Source: Nannizziopsis barbatae
Lineage: Eukaryota > Ascomycota > Eurotiomycetes > Onygenales > Nannizziopsiaceae
Direction: 5' to 3'
DNA: 64,000 nt
NCBI GenBank assembly: GCA_014964245.1
Contig: JACVYH010000003.1
Coordinates: forward strand, 2,852,001-2,916,000
Under the pieces are notes generated by a model. The model made no database searches and was not told where the DNA came from. It saw only the letters and a list, made by a program, of their open reading frames with translations. Position numbers and translations under genes: made by a program. Position 1 is the stretch's first letter, and every line of letters starts with the position of its first letter. Shown here piece by piece: positions 33,528 through 44,674 of this stretch.

Positions 33528-34917
33528 TTATTTAGATCCAAGAGAAGGGAAGTTCTTCTCGTCGACGGTAGGACCCTGGGTGCCGCGTCCACGGTGCTCA
33601 CCGCGGTGCTCACCACGGAATTCACCACGTCCGCGAGGTCGGCCTCCGCGATCACCTCCACGTCCGCGTTCGGGACGGTCGCCGCGGTCAGCACGCTCGC
33701 CTCCACGCTCACCTCCGCGTTCGCCTCCACGTCCACCACGGTCTCCGCCGCGTCCACGGCCACGGAAGTCACCACCACGGCGTGGGGGTTCGACGTAGCG
33801 CATGTCGACATCAAGAAGGTTTTTCTCCTTTCGCTGTTTCTCGCGCTTGGCTTTTCCCTCGCTGCCCTTGATATATTCATCTTCTTCGTCGTCACGCTTC
33901 AATTGCTTGGCATCGAGCCACTTCTTGTTGCTCTTGGCGCCTTCATTGGGCTTGCGAGCTTCCTGGACACCGAGGTCATCGCGTTTGTTGCTCTCCATCT
34001 CGGCAAGATACTCAGCATACGACTTGGTCTTGTCCTGGATCTCTGCCTCCTTTTCTTCTTGCTGTTCGCCCTCTTGGGTCTCAGCAGCAGCTTCCTTTTC
34101 TTCGGTCTGGGCAATGGCTTCGCCGGCTTTTTCGTCGATCATAGCGGCCTCTCCGGTCTCAGCTCCCCAGCCTTGCTCCACTTGTTTGCCAGTGATACTA
34201 TTGAACATAGAAAATGAAAGTATGAGCACTCGAGCTCAAATACTGTCGAGCCTATTGAGGAAAACTTACGTGCGATCAGTCTTCGATCGTCGATCCTCAC
34301 GAATGAGATGTCCTCGACCATCACGATTCTTCACACCGCCGACGGGTCCAGCGCGAGGAGCTTCCTCCACAGGGTGAGAGCGGTTGGAACGGGAGCCAGC
34401 GGCACCATCACGAAGAGCTAGCTTGGAGTTAGCATTGATGGGCCCAGCTCTTTTAGCCGCATGATAAGTACCTCGATCGTTTCCAGAATATCGCTGTCCA
34501 CCACGGGATAAAGCTGGGTTGCCGCGAGGTTGAGTTGGGGCATCGCGCTTTCCGTGACGAGGACCGGTCTTGTCTACGACCTTGGTTGGTGGCTCTGCTT
34601 CTCTATCGGGATCGAGCTCTGGGTCATTGCCTGCAAAATATCAAAACAATTGCGTCAGATCATCCGATATCATCATTTCAACAGGTTTCGTCCGTTGTGT
34701 AAAATTTTGGGGATGGAAAAATTTGATAATCGTACCGAGAAGCTCGTAAGGGTTCTATGAATAACACACAAACAGATTAGCTGAGTTTTCATCAAATTTA
34801 AACATCCATTGACAGCCATTGAGTAGCTTAATCAAGGTATCTCGACCAATTGCAGCTAGGGGATTGCGAGATGAAATGAACAATATAGGGTCATACCTGC
34901 GACCGGACGTCCGACAT
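33528..34917 (-). CDS. Stm1/SERBP1-type ribosome-binding RGG protein
   Basis: Five exons (34897-34917, 34736-34754, 34472-34630, 34270-34417, 33528-34197); 338 aa. Relatives clamp inactive 80S ribosomes and bind mRNA or G-quadruplex nucleic acid. The head NPYELLGNDPELD matches the Stm1 N-terminus. A basic Pro/Arg segment follows, then the HABP4/SERBP1 core (GRGHLIREDRRSKTDRTITG, QGWG), a long acidic helix (TEEKEAAAETQEGEQQEEKE), a Lys-rich part with YAEYLAEME and LDVDMRYVEPPRRGGDF, and an RGG/RG tail of about 60 residues formed by repeated GGERGG, GRGG and FRGEHRG units. It closes with NFPSLGSK. Exons 1 and 2 are very short (21 and 19 bp), but all joins keep frame and the resulting head fits the family. 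Chance long frames on the opposite strand arise from the repetitive tail. Confidence 0.9.
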
Positions 34918-35682
34918 GACGCCTGGTGTTATTATGCCTTCCTTGGAAGGCCTTCCGTTACCGCAACAATTCGAGGTGGATTGTAATTGGGAAGCAAACG
35001 AACCGAACGAGAACGGCAGAAGTCCTTGAATCAGTGTTCAGGATTTCAGCCTCTCGAATTGAAAACGAGTTTATAAGAGAAACACCGTGTGGTTTACGGG
35101 TGGGGGGAAAGTCGAAGCTGGGAGGTTGTTTGTGTGGGTTTCCGAGCACGGATTCTTATTTAAGCGGAACAGAAGAAGAAACTGGAAATTCAGGCAAAAA
35201 ACCACGGGGCTTGGCAGCTCGCTGGTTTGGGACTAGCGCTGATATTACTGACTCAGCAGGGCGTGCTAAGCGAATTTGGAAATTCGGACCGACGATCTTC
35301 CGAGTTAGGGCCGAAACCCTAGCATTACGTCACTGTGCCGTACATACCTTGGCGGCAGCTGGGGAAAGTCCGGAGTCGGCGTGTTTGATGGAAGGAAATG
35401 AAGGGAGAAGTGGAATGGACAAGTGGCATTGTTTTGGTAAAAGCCAGTAGCATTTTTAGTTACAAGAAATGTTTGTCATAAAGACCGTACAAAAGTACGG
35501 AGTGGATAAAGGGTGTCGTCACAATCATGCAGCCGCCAAAAACGCCGATATATGCTGTGTCCTAAGCCTGGACATTGCTGCTGTGCAAATTTTATATATA
35601 TATAAACAATGGCAGTTCCCAAAGAGGGTTGGGACCCGTAATAAATATCCAGAATAGAAAGGAAGAGCGAGGAAACTGTACG
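34918..35682. other. Intergenic 0.76 kb
   Basis: 5' flank of the Stm1-like gene and 3' flank of the bZIP gene. A 174-codon plus-strand frame beginning about 34926 has no recognisable features and is treated as chance. One TACGGAGTG copy near 35495. Confidence 0.45.
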
Positions 35683-37063
35683 TTAGCGGGAATTGCTCTG
35701 CGAGTAGCTGAATGGTGTTTGAAAATGCATGCTAGCGCTGAGACCAAATGGATCAGCGTCCAGCATTGGGTCGTAATGTTCTGTATATGAAGTGATAGAT
35801 CCATAGTTCTCGCTTTCGCCAACACCGGTAATTCCCCGTGGCGTTGAATAATCGTGAGAATACGCATTCGATGACGGTGTTCGCCCTTCGTGATCTGGGG
35901 CATCTTGTGCCATTGAATGCGGTGGATAATCCGTGTCTGTTATGATCGGTTTTGATGAATATAATGACCCGCAATGAAAGGGCGAACTAGCTTACCCATT
36001 GACTCGTATTGTTTAGAGAATGGCGTTAGTGAATAGGGAGAGTGCAGTCGATGGCCTAAAGGGGTTCCGGATGAGTAAGATGCCGCCGGGGTATCGGAGG
36101 TGTCAACCGATGCTGGAGTTGAGCCAGGCGTCCCGTGACAGAAATTTCCGATAGAAGATTGATGGTACTGTGATTTTTGTTGCGTTTGAGAGTGCATTTC
36201 CACACTTGCAGGGGACATACCGCCAGGCAAGTTGTACCCAGGAGATAAAGAAGATGCAGGTGGAGGAGAGACGAGCGATGCTGGAGTAGGTTGTTGTGCT
36301 TGCGGTGAATGGGCCTTATAAACACCTTCACGGTGGGATATACTAGTCTGAGAGAGTCGCGGTGTCATTGCTGCTTGTGATTGCTGTTTAACCTGTCGAC
36401 TGAGGGCCGGTTGAGAGAGTGGGGAAGGGCGATGAGGTTGATGGGTGGGTAATCTCGTTGGAGGAAGTCCTGGACTGCCACTCTTGAGTCGCAGTTCTGA
36501 CTGCACATCAATTCCTGAAGGGGATGTGGGATTAGCACCCATTTTGCGACTGGAGAGATATACGTGAAATACAATACCCTTCTCCAGGAGAATGCGCTCT
36601 AGTAGCGAGTTCTTATATCGGAGCATCAAGCATTCATCCGCAGCGCTGCGATGGCTCTGTTGCAAAGTCCGCAGTGACTCCTCATTTAGCTTAATGGTAG
36701 CCTCCAATTGCTTGATATATTCAGACCTTCGCTCACGGAAGGCAGCCTGCGCTTGCCTATTTCGTTGTTTGCGCTCCTCCGAGGTGGCATAGATCTGGAG
36801 AAGTAACCCAATTAGCCGCAAGGACTAAGAATAAACAACACGGAGCTCAACATTCGGCATACCGGTTTCCTTCCGCCTTTTCGCTTTTGCCGTTGGACCT
36901 GGTCTGGGGGAGGAATCTCTCCGTCCGGCTCAGGAGTAGAAACGGAAGAGCTGCAGGAGCCTCCAAGATTGAGGGGTTCCGTTTTCGGAGCGATGCCATC
37001 GAGCATTGGCGTTGTTGGGGTCTCAGCTCTCAGCCCATGGATGGCATCGACTCTTGATCCCAT
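35683..37063 (-). CDS. bZIP transcription factor, Pap1/Yap-type basic region
   Basis: Four exons (36863-37063, 36578-36794, 35996-36514, 35683-35936); 396 aa. Nuclear DNA-binding protein. The basic region reads EERKQRNRQAQAAFRERR, containing the NxxAQxxFR signature of fungal AP-1-like factors, directly preceded by RQKRKGGRKP (nuclear signal). A leucine zipper follows (YIKQLEATIKLNEESLRTLQ, then ECLMLRYKNSLLERILLEKG). The remainder is Ser/Pro/Gln-rich and probably an activation or interaction domain; I see no Yap1 cysteine-rich domains, so an oxidative-stress role is not implied. Intron 2 (36515-36577, 63 bp) keeps frame without a stop; splicing gives LEKGIDVQSELRLK, which looks like the conserved reading. 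Start placed at the first ATG (37063); the frame stays open upstream without ATG to an apparent acceptor at about 37192. Confidence 0.85.
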
Positions 37064-39662
37064 GAGGAACTCCGTTCCTGGAAAGGGGGAATATGAAAGG
37101 ACAACGTTTCGGCCGACACTCTCCCTTAGAAAGAGCTCAGGCACCGAGGTCGACAGCGGCGGTCCGCGGCTAGAACGGCGGAAACGCGCGGCTGAGAAAG
37201 AATTGATAATTTAATTATATCTCTCCAAGCGCGGATTTCTGCGGATAAAGTCTCTGGGGTGCGAAGGGCTCTAGACAGGCGTGGGAACCAGAGGGTATAA
37301 TTATTTGAAGAATCAATGATACGTGCGGCATAAATAAAGCCCCGGTAAAAGAATTTGCTAAAGAACTGGAGCGTCTGGTGGAGCGGACAGGCACAGATTC
37401 CACTCAAACCCTAAAATATTTCGAGAGAGGCGTAATGTAATAATTGTCTTCGGGCAAACTGTGGTTCTGGCAATCCAGCTCATCGCAGGAAGTCGGTGGT
37501 TAACTAGTATCGCATCACGGCTGCGTTGCATGCAGGAAAACCCGGGGAGGGATCGTTTTCCAGGGATGGTTGGAGAAAACGGGGGCCGTTTTTGGTCGCT
37601 CTTTTTAGTGCGCGAAGAAGGCGGGAGGTAATATGTAATAAGAATGAGGGGAAGGTTGCGAGAAAAGAGAAAAAGACTCATTAATGAGAGTTGAGTTCGT
37701 TAGTTAGTTATTAGTTAGTGATTCGTAGCTATAATTATTCTTCATCCTCGAATTCTAGACGCATTGCCGAACAGCCCGAACACTCGAAAAGTCTCCAGTC
37801 CAAGTGATTCAAGAGCCCACTAGCTACATATGTAACTACTACATGGTGGACGTTGGATTTACGGTTTGTTGCCCCAACGCTCCGCTTGCCGAGTGGTCTT
37901 GAAGATCTTCATCCTTCGAGTGTATGATTCCACACTGGGCGCAATTATCAGAGACATGGCCCTTCGGTGTCCTGTCCGTCTTTCCATCAGGAAGACACGC
38001 CGATAGAGGACACCAGCACACATACGAGGATCAAACAGGCATCGCAGACCTTGCTGCATTCAAGCATTTCAGCCAAGACATTGCTCTCGAATTCAGCATC
38101 ACTGACTGGGAGTCTCCTTTCTCAAATCACAGCGATCATCCGGTGAGCGGCAACCCGCGGTGATTCGGGTCGAGCTGGTTGCCTACCCACAGGTCACACT
38201 GGCGTTGATGGCTGCAGGCGTGGGCGACAAGGCTGTGGAGAACCAGATGCAGCTCGCCTATCAGTACGGAGGATATGTAACTAAGTCATCTGCTGACATT
38301 CAACCAAGATGCCGAGTTTCCTGTGAGGCTGTTACGAGTCTTTGGGGGAGTTTAGTAGGGAGCTTGTGTGCCATCAAGACCTTCCCGTTTAAATGGGACC
38401 CATCACCGTTCAGAAAGGCCGAAGGCGAGCTCAGCATCCATGGTTGCCTGTAGTTAGGCCGTCAGCCACTCTGGACCCGAATACGCAATTCAATCTTCTA
38501 TTAACTTCCAATCAGTCGACCGTGAGTCCGTGACCATAAATCGGAACCTTTACTGTCTCTTCGCTGCGCTTGTGCACCTCATCTGTGCTGCTGCTGAACA
38601 AGCTGAGAATCCAGATCCGGGATCTCATAATCAACAAGTATGTAATCCGAGGAGGCCTCGACCGACCGAACGCCGACTGAGTTTCATCGGCGTTTTCCCA
38701 TTTGCTGGCTGCAAGCCATTATGATATCATCAGCCCTTTCTCGCATCGGGAACTGTGGAGGTAATTCTCCTGTCCTGGGATTTGGAACTCTCGTCTTTGG
38801 GCGTCAAGTTGGTTGGTTCAGGGCGGGAGGAGCGACGTTGCATCAACATAGGGTCGCGACTCCAACGAAGTACCTAGGTAAGTTGACTACGGAGTAGTTA
38901 CGGAGTAAATAGGGAGGAAAAAATAATTTCAACGGCATTTTGAGCTGAGCATCGGGAACTTGCGCGAGGGAAAACGCGCGGCGGGAATCAAACCCCAGAA
39001 AGAGGGGCGGCTTGCAAGGAACAACGAATGGATCGGTCTTGAACTAGTTAACTTTTAGAGGTCACAACAGAGGAGTTACTGGGTCACTTCCTTAACTAGT
39101 TAGTTAACTTAAGTAACTACGAGATGCGAACTCAATACCCAAAGAATCCGCTCGCAACCCCTGAATTTGATGCTGTGCCGCTACTGACCCGCCCCCGCAA
39201 CATCAGCAATAGTTAATAAAGGGGTGGCCAATAAGGCATACGATATTTGTTGCATCTCTTGAGCTGTTTTCGAGATTGTTTTGACCTCTGAAGCGGAGAA
39301 AGAAGACTTATTATCTGCCTGATCAACAATACTACGGAGTACTTCGTACTGGCAGAAGGAATGCCTTGCGATGAGAGACGTCGCGCATTCCCAGCGCCGC
39401 TGATACGAGCTTGGATACTCACGCCTGACTAACTAGTCATGAATCCTCGCATTCACCTGCCTCTAAAGGTCCAGCGTCGTTCCTTCAAGGGCAGTATAGC
39501 GTCTTCAATGACTTGGAATCCGACTTTCCTGCTTTTTGCACAGAGTGCTGTCTTAGCTTGCTTCCCGCTTGCTACTGGAAGCCGTAGAATATCTTTCTTC
39601 ACTCAACAATTCCTAAGCTGGTACAGACGTACCCTGTGCGCAAAGGGATCTTGCTCGAAATC
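37064..39662. other. Gene-free 2.6 kb
   Basis: The longest stretch without a gene. Left part is probably a long bZIP leader: on the minus strand the coding frame stays open to a TTTCTCAG acceptor near 37192. A TTAGTTAGTTATTAGTTAG run lies at about 37700-37717. Two TACGGAGTA copies sit at 38888-38907, and copies of GTTAACT/ACTAGTTA cluster at about 39035-39120. No coding region on either strand looks real. The right end carries the amine oxidase promoter. Confidence 0.55.
38888..38907. repeat. Tandem pair of TACGGAGTA
   Basis: TACGGAGTA at 38888-38896 and again at 38899-38907, two bases apart, in the gene-free region. A further copy fused to TACTTCGTA lies near 39333. Confidence 0.85.
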
Positions 39663-41908
39663 ATGGGCTCAAGAGTTCCTCATCCTTTTGATCCGCTCGG
39701 CGCCGAGGAAATCGCCTTGGTATGTGGTGATTTTTGGGTGGACAGTTTTTCAAAGAACGATTTTACTGATACTTACATAAAAAGGTTGTCCAAACAGTCA
39801 AGAACAAGTATTCAGGCAAAAATGTTATCTTTCGAGTTGTTACCCTGCTGGAACCTCCGAAGGCGGAAATGCTTCCATTCCTTCGAGCGGAGCGATTGTC
39901 CAATCCAGCTACTCCGCCGTCGAGGATCGCTCTGGCCCAATTTTACCTGGAAACCTCCACGGACTTCCGGGAAGTTCGCGTGGATATCTCGAGTAAAGAT
40001 GCGAGAGTGATAGAAGAGCTCGGTCTCACTGGCAGGCATTCATACCTCGATTCTGAATTGATGGAAGCAGGTGAAAAGGCGTGCTTGGAAAACCGCGAGG
40101 TTCAAAGAGCCATCGAAGCCTTGGATCTTCCGGAAAACGCCGTTGTCTGTGTTGAACCATGGACATATGGGACGGATGGAATGAATGACATGTCCAAACG
40201 TATTCTCATGGTATTCAGGACCTATGAATGCTCTCCTTCTTGAAGCTAACAACCCAAGTGCTATTTTTACATGCGGCTGAGCGAACATGGCGACGCAAAC
40301 TACTATGCCTACCCACTGGATATTTGCGTGGAGATGTCTGACGATTTGGAATTGATGGCGATTCTTACACTGCCGTCAGGGGCCCAGGACCGAATGAAGC
40401 CCGTAAGCGAGGGGATCGCGCCCTTTGATCGGCGAAAACTTCACGCCTCAAGCGAGTATCACCCCGACCTCGCGACAGACCGGCGTACGTCAACCAAGCC
40501 GCTTCATGTAGCCCAGCCCGAGGGAACTTCTTTCAGCACGGATGGTAATCTGATAAGCTGGGAAAAATGGCGCATGCGCGTAGGATTCAACTATGTGGGT
40601 AGTTGACGAGTTTGTTATACATACTCGCCCTACGCGAGGCTAATTTTAGACAGCGTGAGGGTCTAACTCTCCATGATATCACATATGACGGCCGAAGCCT
40701 CTTCTATCGCCTATCTCTTTCGGAGATGTTTGTTCCATATGGCGATAGCAGGGCGCCTTATCCTCGGAAGGCGGCGTTTGATCTGGGTAGCAACGGAGCT
40801 GGAGTGAATGCAAATAACCTAAACCTCGGTAAGGTTACGTGGCTAACGGGAAGATCTCTGTATTTTGATTAATTTCTAATATCTCACAGGATGCGATTGT
40901 CTTGGGTCAATCAAGTATTTTGACTGGCATCACCACACTACGAAGGGTGACCCACTGATCCTTAAAAACGTAATATGCTGCCATGAAGTTGACGATGGGA
41001 TTCTTTGGAAACACACCAATTATAGAACAGGGAACGCAGTGGTGACTCGATCCCGGGTCCTTATTCTTCAAACAATAATCACAGTTGGAAACTATGAATA
41101 TATATTCGCTTTTCACCTCACACAAGATGCAGCAATCAACTACGAAGTCCGAGCAACTGGTATTTTGTCCACCGTACCGATTAACATCGAGGACTCCGTT
41201 CCCTATGGAACCATTGTGGCTCCCGGTGTTCTTGCACCCTACCATCAGCATTTATTTTGCCTTCGAATCGACCCTGCCATCGATGGAAATGCCAACTCTT
41301 TCTCATTTGAGGATTCGGTTTCAATGCCTCTGGATGACCCCACAATCCACAATCCATTCGGAATCGGATATACCACAACAAAAGAATTTGTTGAGAATGA
41401 GACTTTTTTGGATGCTGATATCACGAAAGGCAGGGTTTTCAAGATCGTCAATGAAAATGCAATTAATCCCATAACGGGCACCCCGGTTGGATATAAACTC
41501 GTTCCCCATTACTCACAAATGCTACTAGCGCATCCATCATCGATTCATGCGCGGAGGTCAGAGTTCTGCTCCCACCCAATCTGGGTCACGAAATACAGCG
41601 ATCGAGAGCTGTACGCTGCTGGGGATCACACAATGCAATCTCTGGGCGGAGAAGGAATTGAATCGTGGATCAAATCCCGCCCACAACCTATTGATGTTCG
41701 AAACGAGGACATTGTGGTCTGGCATACCTTTGGCACAACGCATAATCCAAGGTCTGAGGACTGGCCCGTTATGCCTTGCGAGAAAATGCTAGTATCGCTG
41801 AAACCAGTGAATTTCTTCGATAGAAATCCTGCCTTGGATGTGCAGATCAGCACTCCAGAGCGCAATCGCAGCGTTTTGGTTGAGGATTGCCCAGGAAGTC
41901 GTACGTGA
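39663..41908 (+). CDS. Copper amine oxidase
   Basis: Five exons (39663-39719, 39785-40210, 40259-40594, 40654-40828, 40890-41908); 670 aa. Oxidises primary amines to aldehydes with release of hydrogen peroxide and ammonia; fungal members are mostly peroxisomal and serve amine nitrogen use. N-terminal HPFDPLGAEEIALVV and VIFRVVTLLEPPK begin the first small domain. The catalytic beta-sandwich holds VGNYEYIF with Tyr399 as the precursor of the TPQ cofactor, the copper ligands HQH in PYHQHLF, and the third His in GTTHNPRSEDWPVMP. No signal peptide. The C-terminus ends GSRT, not a standard SKL-type peroxisomal signal. Upstream frame is open but without ATG, so 39663 is the start. PEX19 follows 320 bp downstream on the same strand. 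Confidence 0.95.
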
Positions 41909-42228
41909 TAACGCTTAGATACACAAGAGGCCTCGCAGTACTCCGTATATAGGAATCAATTCATCAGAATCATCGTTTGGCCATTGACTTCAATTAGGGG
42001 GATATTGGCTTGGTTGGCCGTTAAATCAAAGCCGAGGAAGAGAAAAAGTCAACCTTAGTTAGGGGGCTTCAATTGCCCCAGAAACCTTCTTTGCAAGCCT
42101 CACATGAAAATCATTAGAACACCAATGCGCCTAATCGAATTGTATCCTTCCGTTGTGCTTTGTATAATTATACATCTTTATTTCTAATCGGAAGCTACTT
42201 ATCAGCGAAGAATTTATTATTTGACAAA
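41909..42228. other. Spacer, amine oxidase to PEX19
   Basis: 320 bp containing one TACTCCGTA copy near 41940 and the PEX19 promoter by position. Confidence 0.5.
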
Positions 42229-43420
42229 ATGGATAATGACAAAACTGAGTCCTCCGGTGACCAGACAGTCGATCAGACACCGACCGAGCCGCAAACCATC
42301 CCCGCACCGCCTTCGAAAGAGGTACCCAAGACGCAACCGGCAGCTGCAAAACCACAAGAAGACGAGTCCGATTGGGAAGAATTAGACGGTAAGTTGTTCT
42401 GTAGGGCTAGCTAGATATTTCTGCGGTCTAAGGGCTAATTTGGGTATCTTACTGGATTCTAGATGTCCTTGATCACTTTTCGGCTTCCAAAGCTGGCTCC
42501 TCCAATCCTACTACGCAGAATGAAGAACCCTCCTCGAAACAGCCACAACCAAATTTGGAATCAAATGAACTGGAAAAGGCAGATCTAGACCAGCTTCCAG
42601 AACCCGATGAAGAGGCCTTGATCAAGCAATTAGAGGCTGGAATGGCCGAGCTACTATCAGGCGGGTCAGGCAAAGGTGGTCCTACCGACAGTGGGGCAAA
42701 GGATGATGTCTGGAATGCTTTAGACGAACAGCTTTCCAAAAGTGGAATGAACTCGGCGGATCTTATGAAGATGATGATTGGTGAGGATTTGGCGGCGTCG
42801 GCCGATGGAGGCGTATCAACGGATAAGTCTGGGAAGACGGAAGAGAGTTTCCAAGAGACCATTCGAAAAACGATGGATCGGATGCAGGAGTCTGGAGATA
42901 AGGCAACAGCGGCGGTTAATGATAACGCGGACGAGGATGTGCTGGTACAAATGCTAAAGGCTATGGAGGCTGCCGGTATGGGTGGTGATGGCGCCACGGA
43001 TGACGAAGGCTTTGAGAAGATGCTTATGGGTGTCATGGAGCAACTTTCGAGTAAAGAGATCCTGTACGAGCCAGTGAAGGAACTTCATGAGAAGTTTGGG
43101 CCTTGGCTGAAGGATAACAAGGAGAAATTGTCCAAGGAGGATCTGGAAAAATATGAGATGCAGGCGGCGCTCTTGACTGATGTCATGGGCAAATTCGATT
43201 CACCAGGCTACTCAGACGATAATCCAGAACATAGAAACTTTGTCTGGGAGAAAATGCAAGAGGTATGTCGATTGCATTGCTACATCCCAACTACCTGAAC
43301 CAAGGACTAACCTGAGCCTGATAGATGCAAGCTATGGGCAGCCCGCCGAAGGACCTCGTATCAGATCCGTTCTCGGATGACCTCTTAAGTGGTGTTGGTT
43401 CACAGTGTCCACAGCAATAA
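42229..43420 (+). CDS. pex19: Peroxisomal membrane protein receptor Pex19
   Basis: Three exons (42229-42388, 42463-43262, 43325-43420); 351 aa. Cytosolic chaperone and import receptor for peroxisomal membrane proteins, docking on Pex3. The acidic, mostly disordered N-terminal half includes EDESDWEELDDVLDHF, the likely Pex3-binding element. The C-terminal helical domain that binds cargo contains MLMGVMEQLSSKEILYEPVK, ELHEKFGPWL, and NPEHRNFVWEKMQEMQAMGSPP. The protein ends CPQQ, a CaaX-type farnesylation box, as in yeast and human Pex19. All joins are in frame. A long chance frame on the opposite strand (about 42473-43036) reflects the biased codon content. Confidence 0.96.
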
Positions 43421-43656
43421 ACCGAAGAACATATACCCGGACATACAAAAGTCATCTATTTTACCGACGATGCAACCCTCTACGCTGAAGATATCTGTGC
43501 TATGCAATTCAATGGATGGGCTGATCACAATTGCCCATGACAATGTCTCACCCAATAAACTCCTTTCGCCAGATATATGCACGGTACATACAGTGGTACT
43601 TACAGAACCAACGTAAGTACATACGACAAGAAAACGTAAGACACAACTGCTCGCGG

Positions 43657-44421
43657 TCATCCGCAGGACATATCCATCTCTTCGCCCGAGTTCGAAAGCC
43701 CGGATTCACAATGTGAGGCTATGTCGGCAAATATCCTCTCATAATCGTCCTCCTCGTCATTTTGGGTTCTTTGCATATGGTTGTTTTCGAATTCCTGTTC
43801 CATTTCCTCAAGAAATTCGTCATACTCGCGCTCTTGTGTAAGATATTCTTCTAGCGCAGCCTCGTCTGTACCAATTAGCAGCAGTACAAAGCAATGATAC
43901 GCATAGAAATCCAGTTCAATGTCCCTGTTTGAGAACTTACCATCTTGTATACCGTCTTGTTCCTCGTTGCGAGAATCTAGACTCGGTCGATCATCCTCGG
44001 ACATCTCCATCTGATCATCGTCAACGTTCTCGACCTCCGGCGCTGATCGCATCATCTCATTCTCAAATCGCTGTTTCTGCGTAATATATTCCATCCACAC
44101 CATTCTATCTTCTCTTGCATTGAACCTCGAACTATCACGGTCCTGCCTTATCCGGTTGAAGAATGCGGCTCTGCGGATGTCCCGAGAATTGCGCCCCGCC
44201 ACGCGGTTTGCCGGAGCGCGTACTTGTGAGGCATATCGTTGTGAGTAGTAGGATGGAGAGGATTGCTGGAGAGATGAGCGAGGTGTGGAGGGAGCATCTT
44301 GCTTGCTAGAGACAGCCTGTGGCGTGGAGAATGCGCATGGCCTCGCTCCTTGTTGCAGCTGCGGCGGGGCGGTAAGGTTGAAGATATGAGGTGGTGAAGG
44401 GCTCGACAATGTAGCAAACAT
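43657..44421 (-). CDS. Uncharacterised acidic protein
   Basis: Two exons, 43941-44421 and 43657-43865; 229 aa. A Ser/Pro/Gln-rich N-terminal third (SPSPPHIFNLTAPPQ) is followed by a conserved-looking basic helix (RNSRDIRRAAFFNRIRQDRD), then DRMVWMEYITQKQRFENEMM, and a strongly acidic end rich in Glu and Asp (LEEYLTQEREYDEFLEEMEQ, DEEDDYERIFADI). The 75 bp intron keeps frame and has no stop, so an unspliced form would add 25 residues. No membrane segment, signal or zinc site was found. The layout resembles RPA-interacting/nuclear accessory proteins in outline only. Convergent with PEX19. Confidence 0.7.
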   Translation of the reverse strand: MFATLSSPSPPHIFNLTAPPQLQQGARPCAFSTPQAVSSKQDAPSTPRSSLQQSSPSYYSQRYASQVRAPANRVAGRNSRDIRRAAFFNRIRQDRDSSRFNAREDRMVWMEYITQKQRFENEMMRSAPEVENVDDDQMEMSEDDRPSLDSRNEEQDGIQDGKFSNRDIELDFYAYHCFVLLLIGTDEAALEEYLTQEREYDEFLEEMEQEFENNHMQRTQNDEEDDYERIFADIASHCESGLSNSGEEMDMSCG

Positions 44422-44674
44422 GTTTCAAGTAATTATCTTTGATTTGAGGCTGGCTGGGATTTCACAATGGTCTTTCTAAGTGAGAACAGAGAATGGTGAT
44501 GCTCGGCGCTTGTGAAAGATGACGTGAATTCCAAATCTCACAAAACCGTTTTGTTCGCGTCCCAGCCTTTCTCGCAGCTCAACGCGAAATCCACTTTAAC
44601 AGACAACGCTATCCTGAGATAGGTTTAGCGCATATCAACGCCTTTGTACAGGACAAAGTGATTGTTTATTCATC

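Noticed and set aside
33594..34217. Long plus-strand frame (207 codons) over the Stm1-like gene
   Set aside because: It is the antisense of the RGG/Glu-rich repeats; Ala/Ser/Thr-rich composition is a mirror of the real gene.
34926..35450. 174-codon plus-strand frame
   Set aside because: Lies in the leader/promoter of the Stm1-like gene; mixed composition, no motif and no splicing partners.
37924..38453. Adjacent plus-strand frames suggesting a broken gene
   Set aside because: The two frames do not join by plausible splice sites and resemble no protein I know; kept as gene-free.
42473..43036. Minus-strand frame of 187 codons inside PEX19
   Set aside because: Ser/Pro-rich shadow of PEX19 exon 2, which has clear family sequence and phase-consistent introns.
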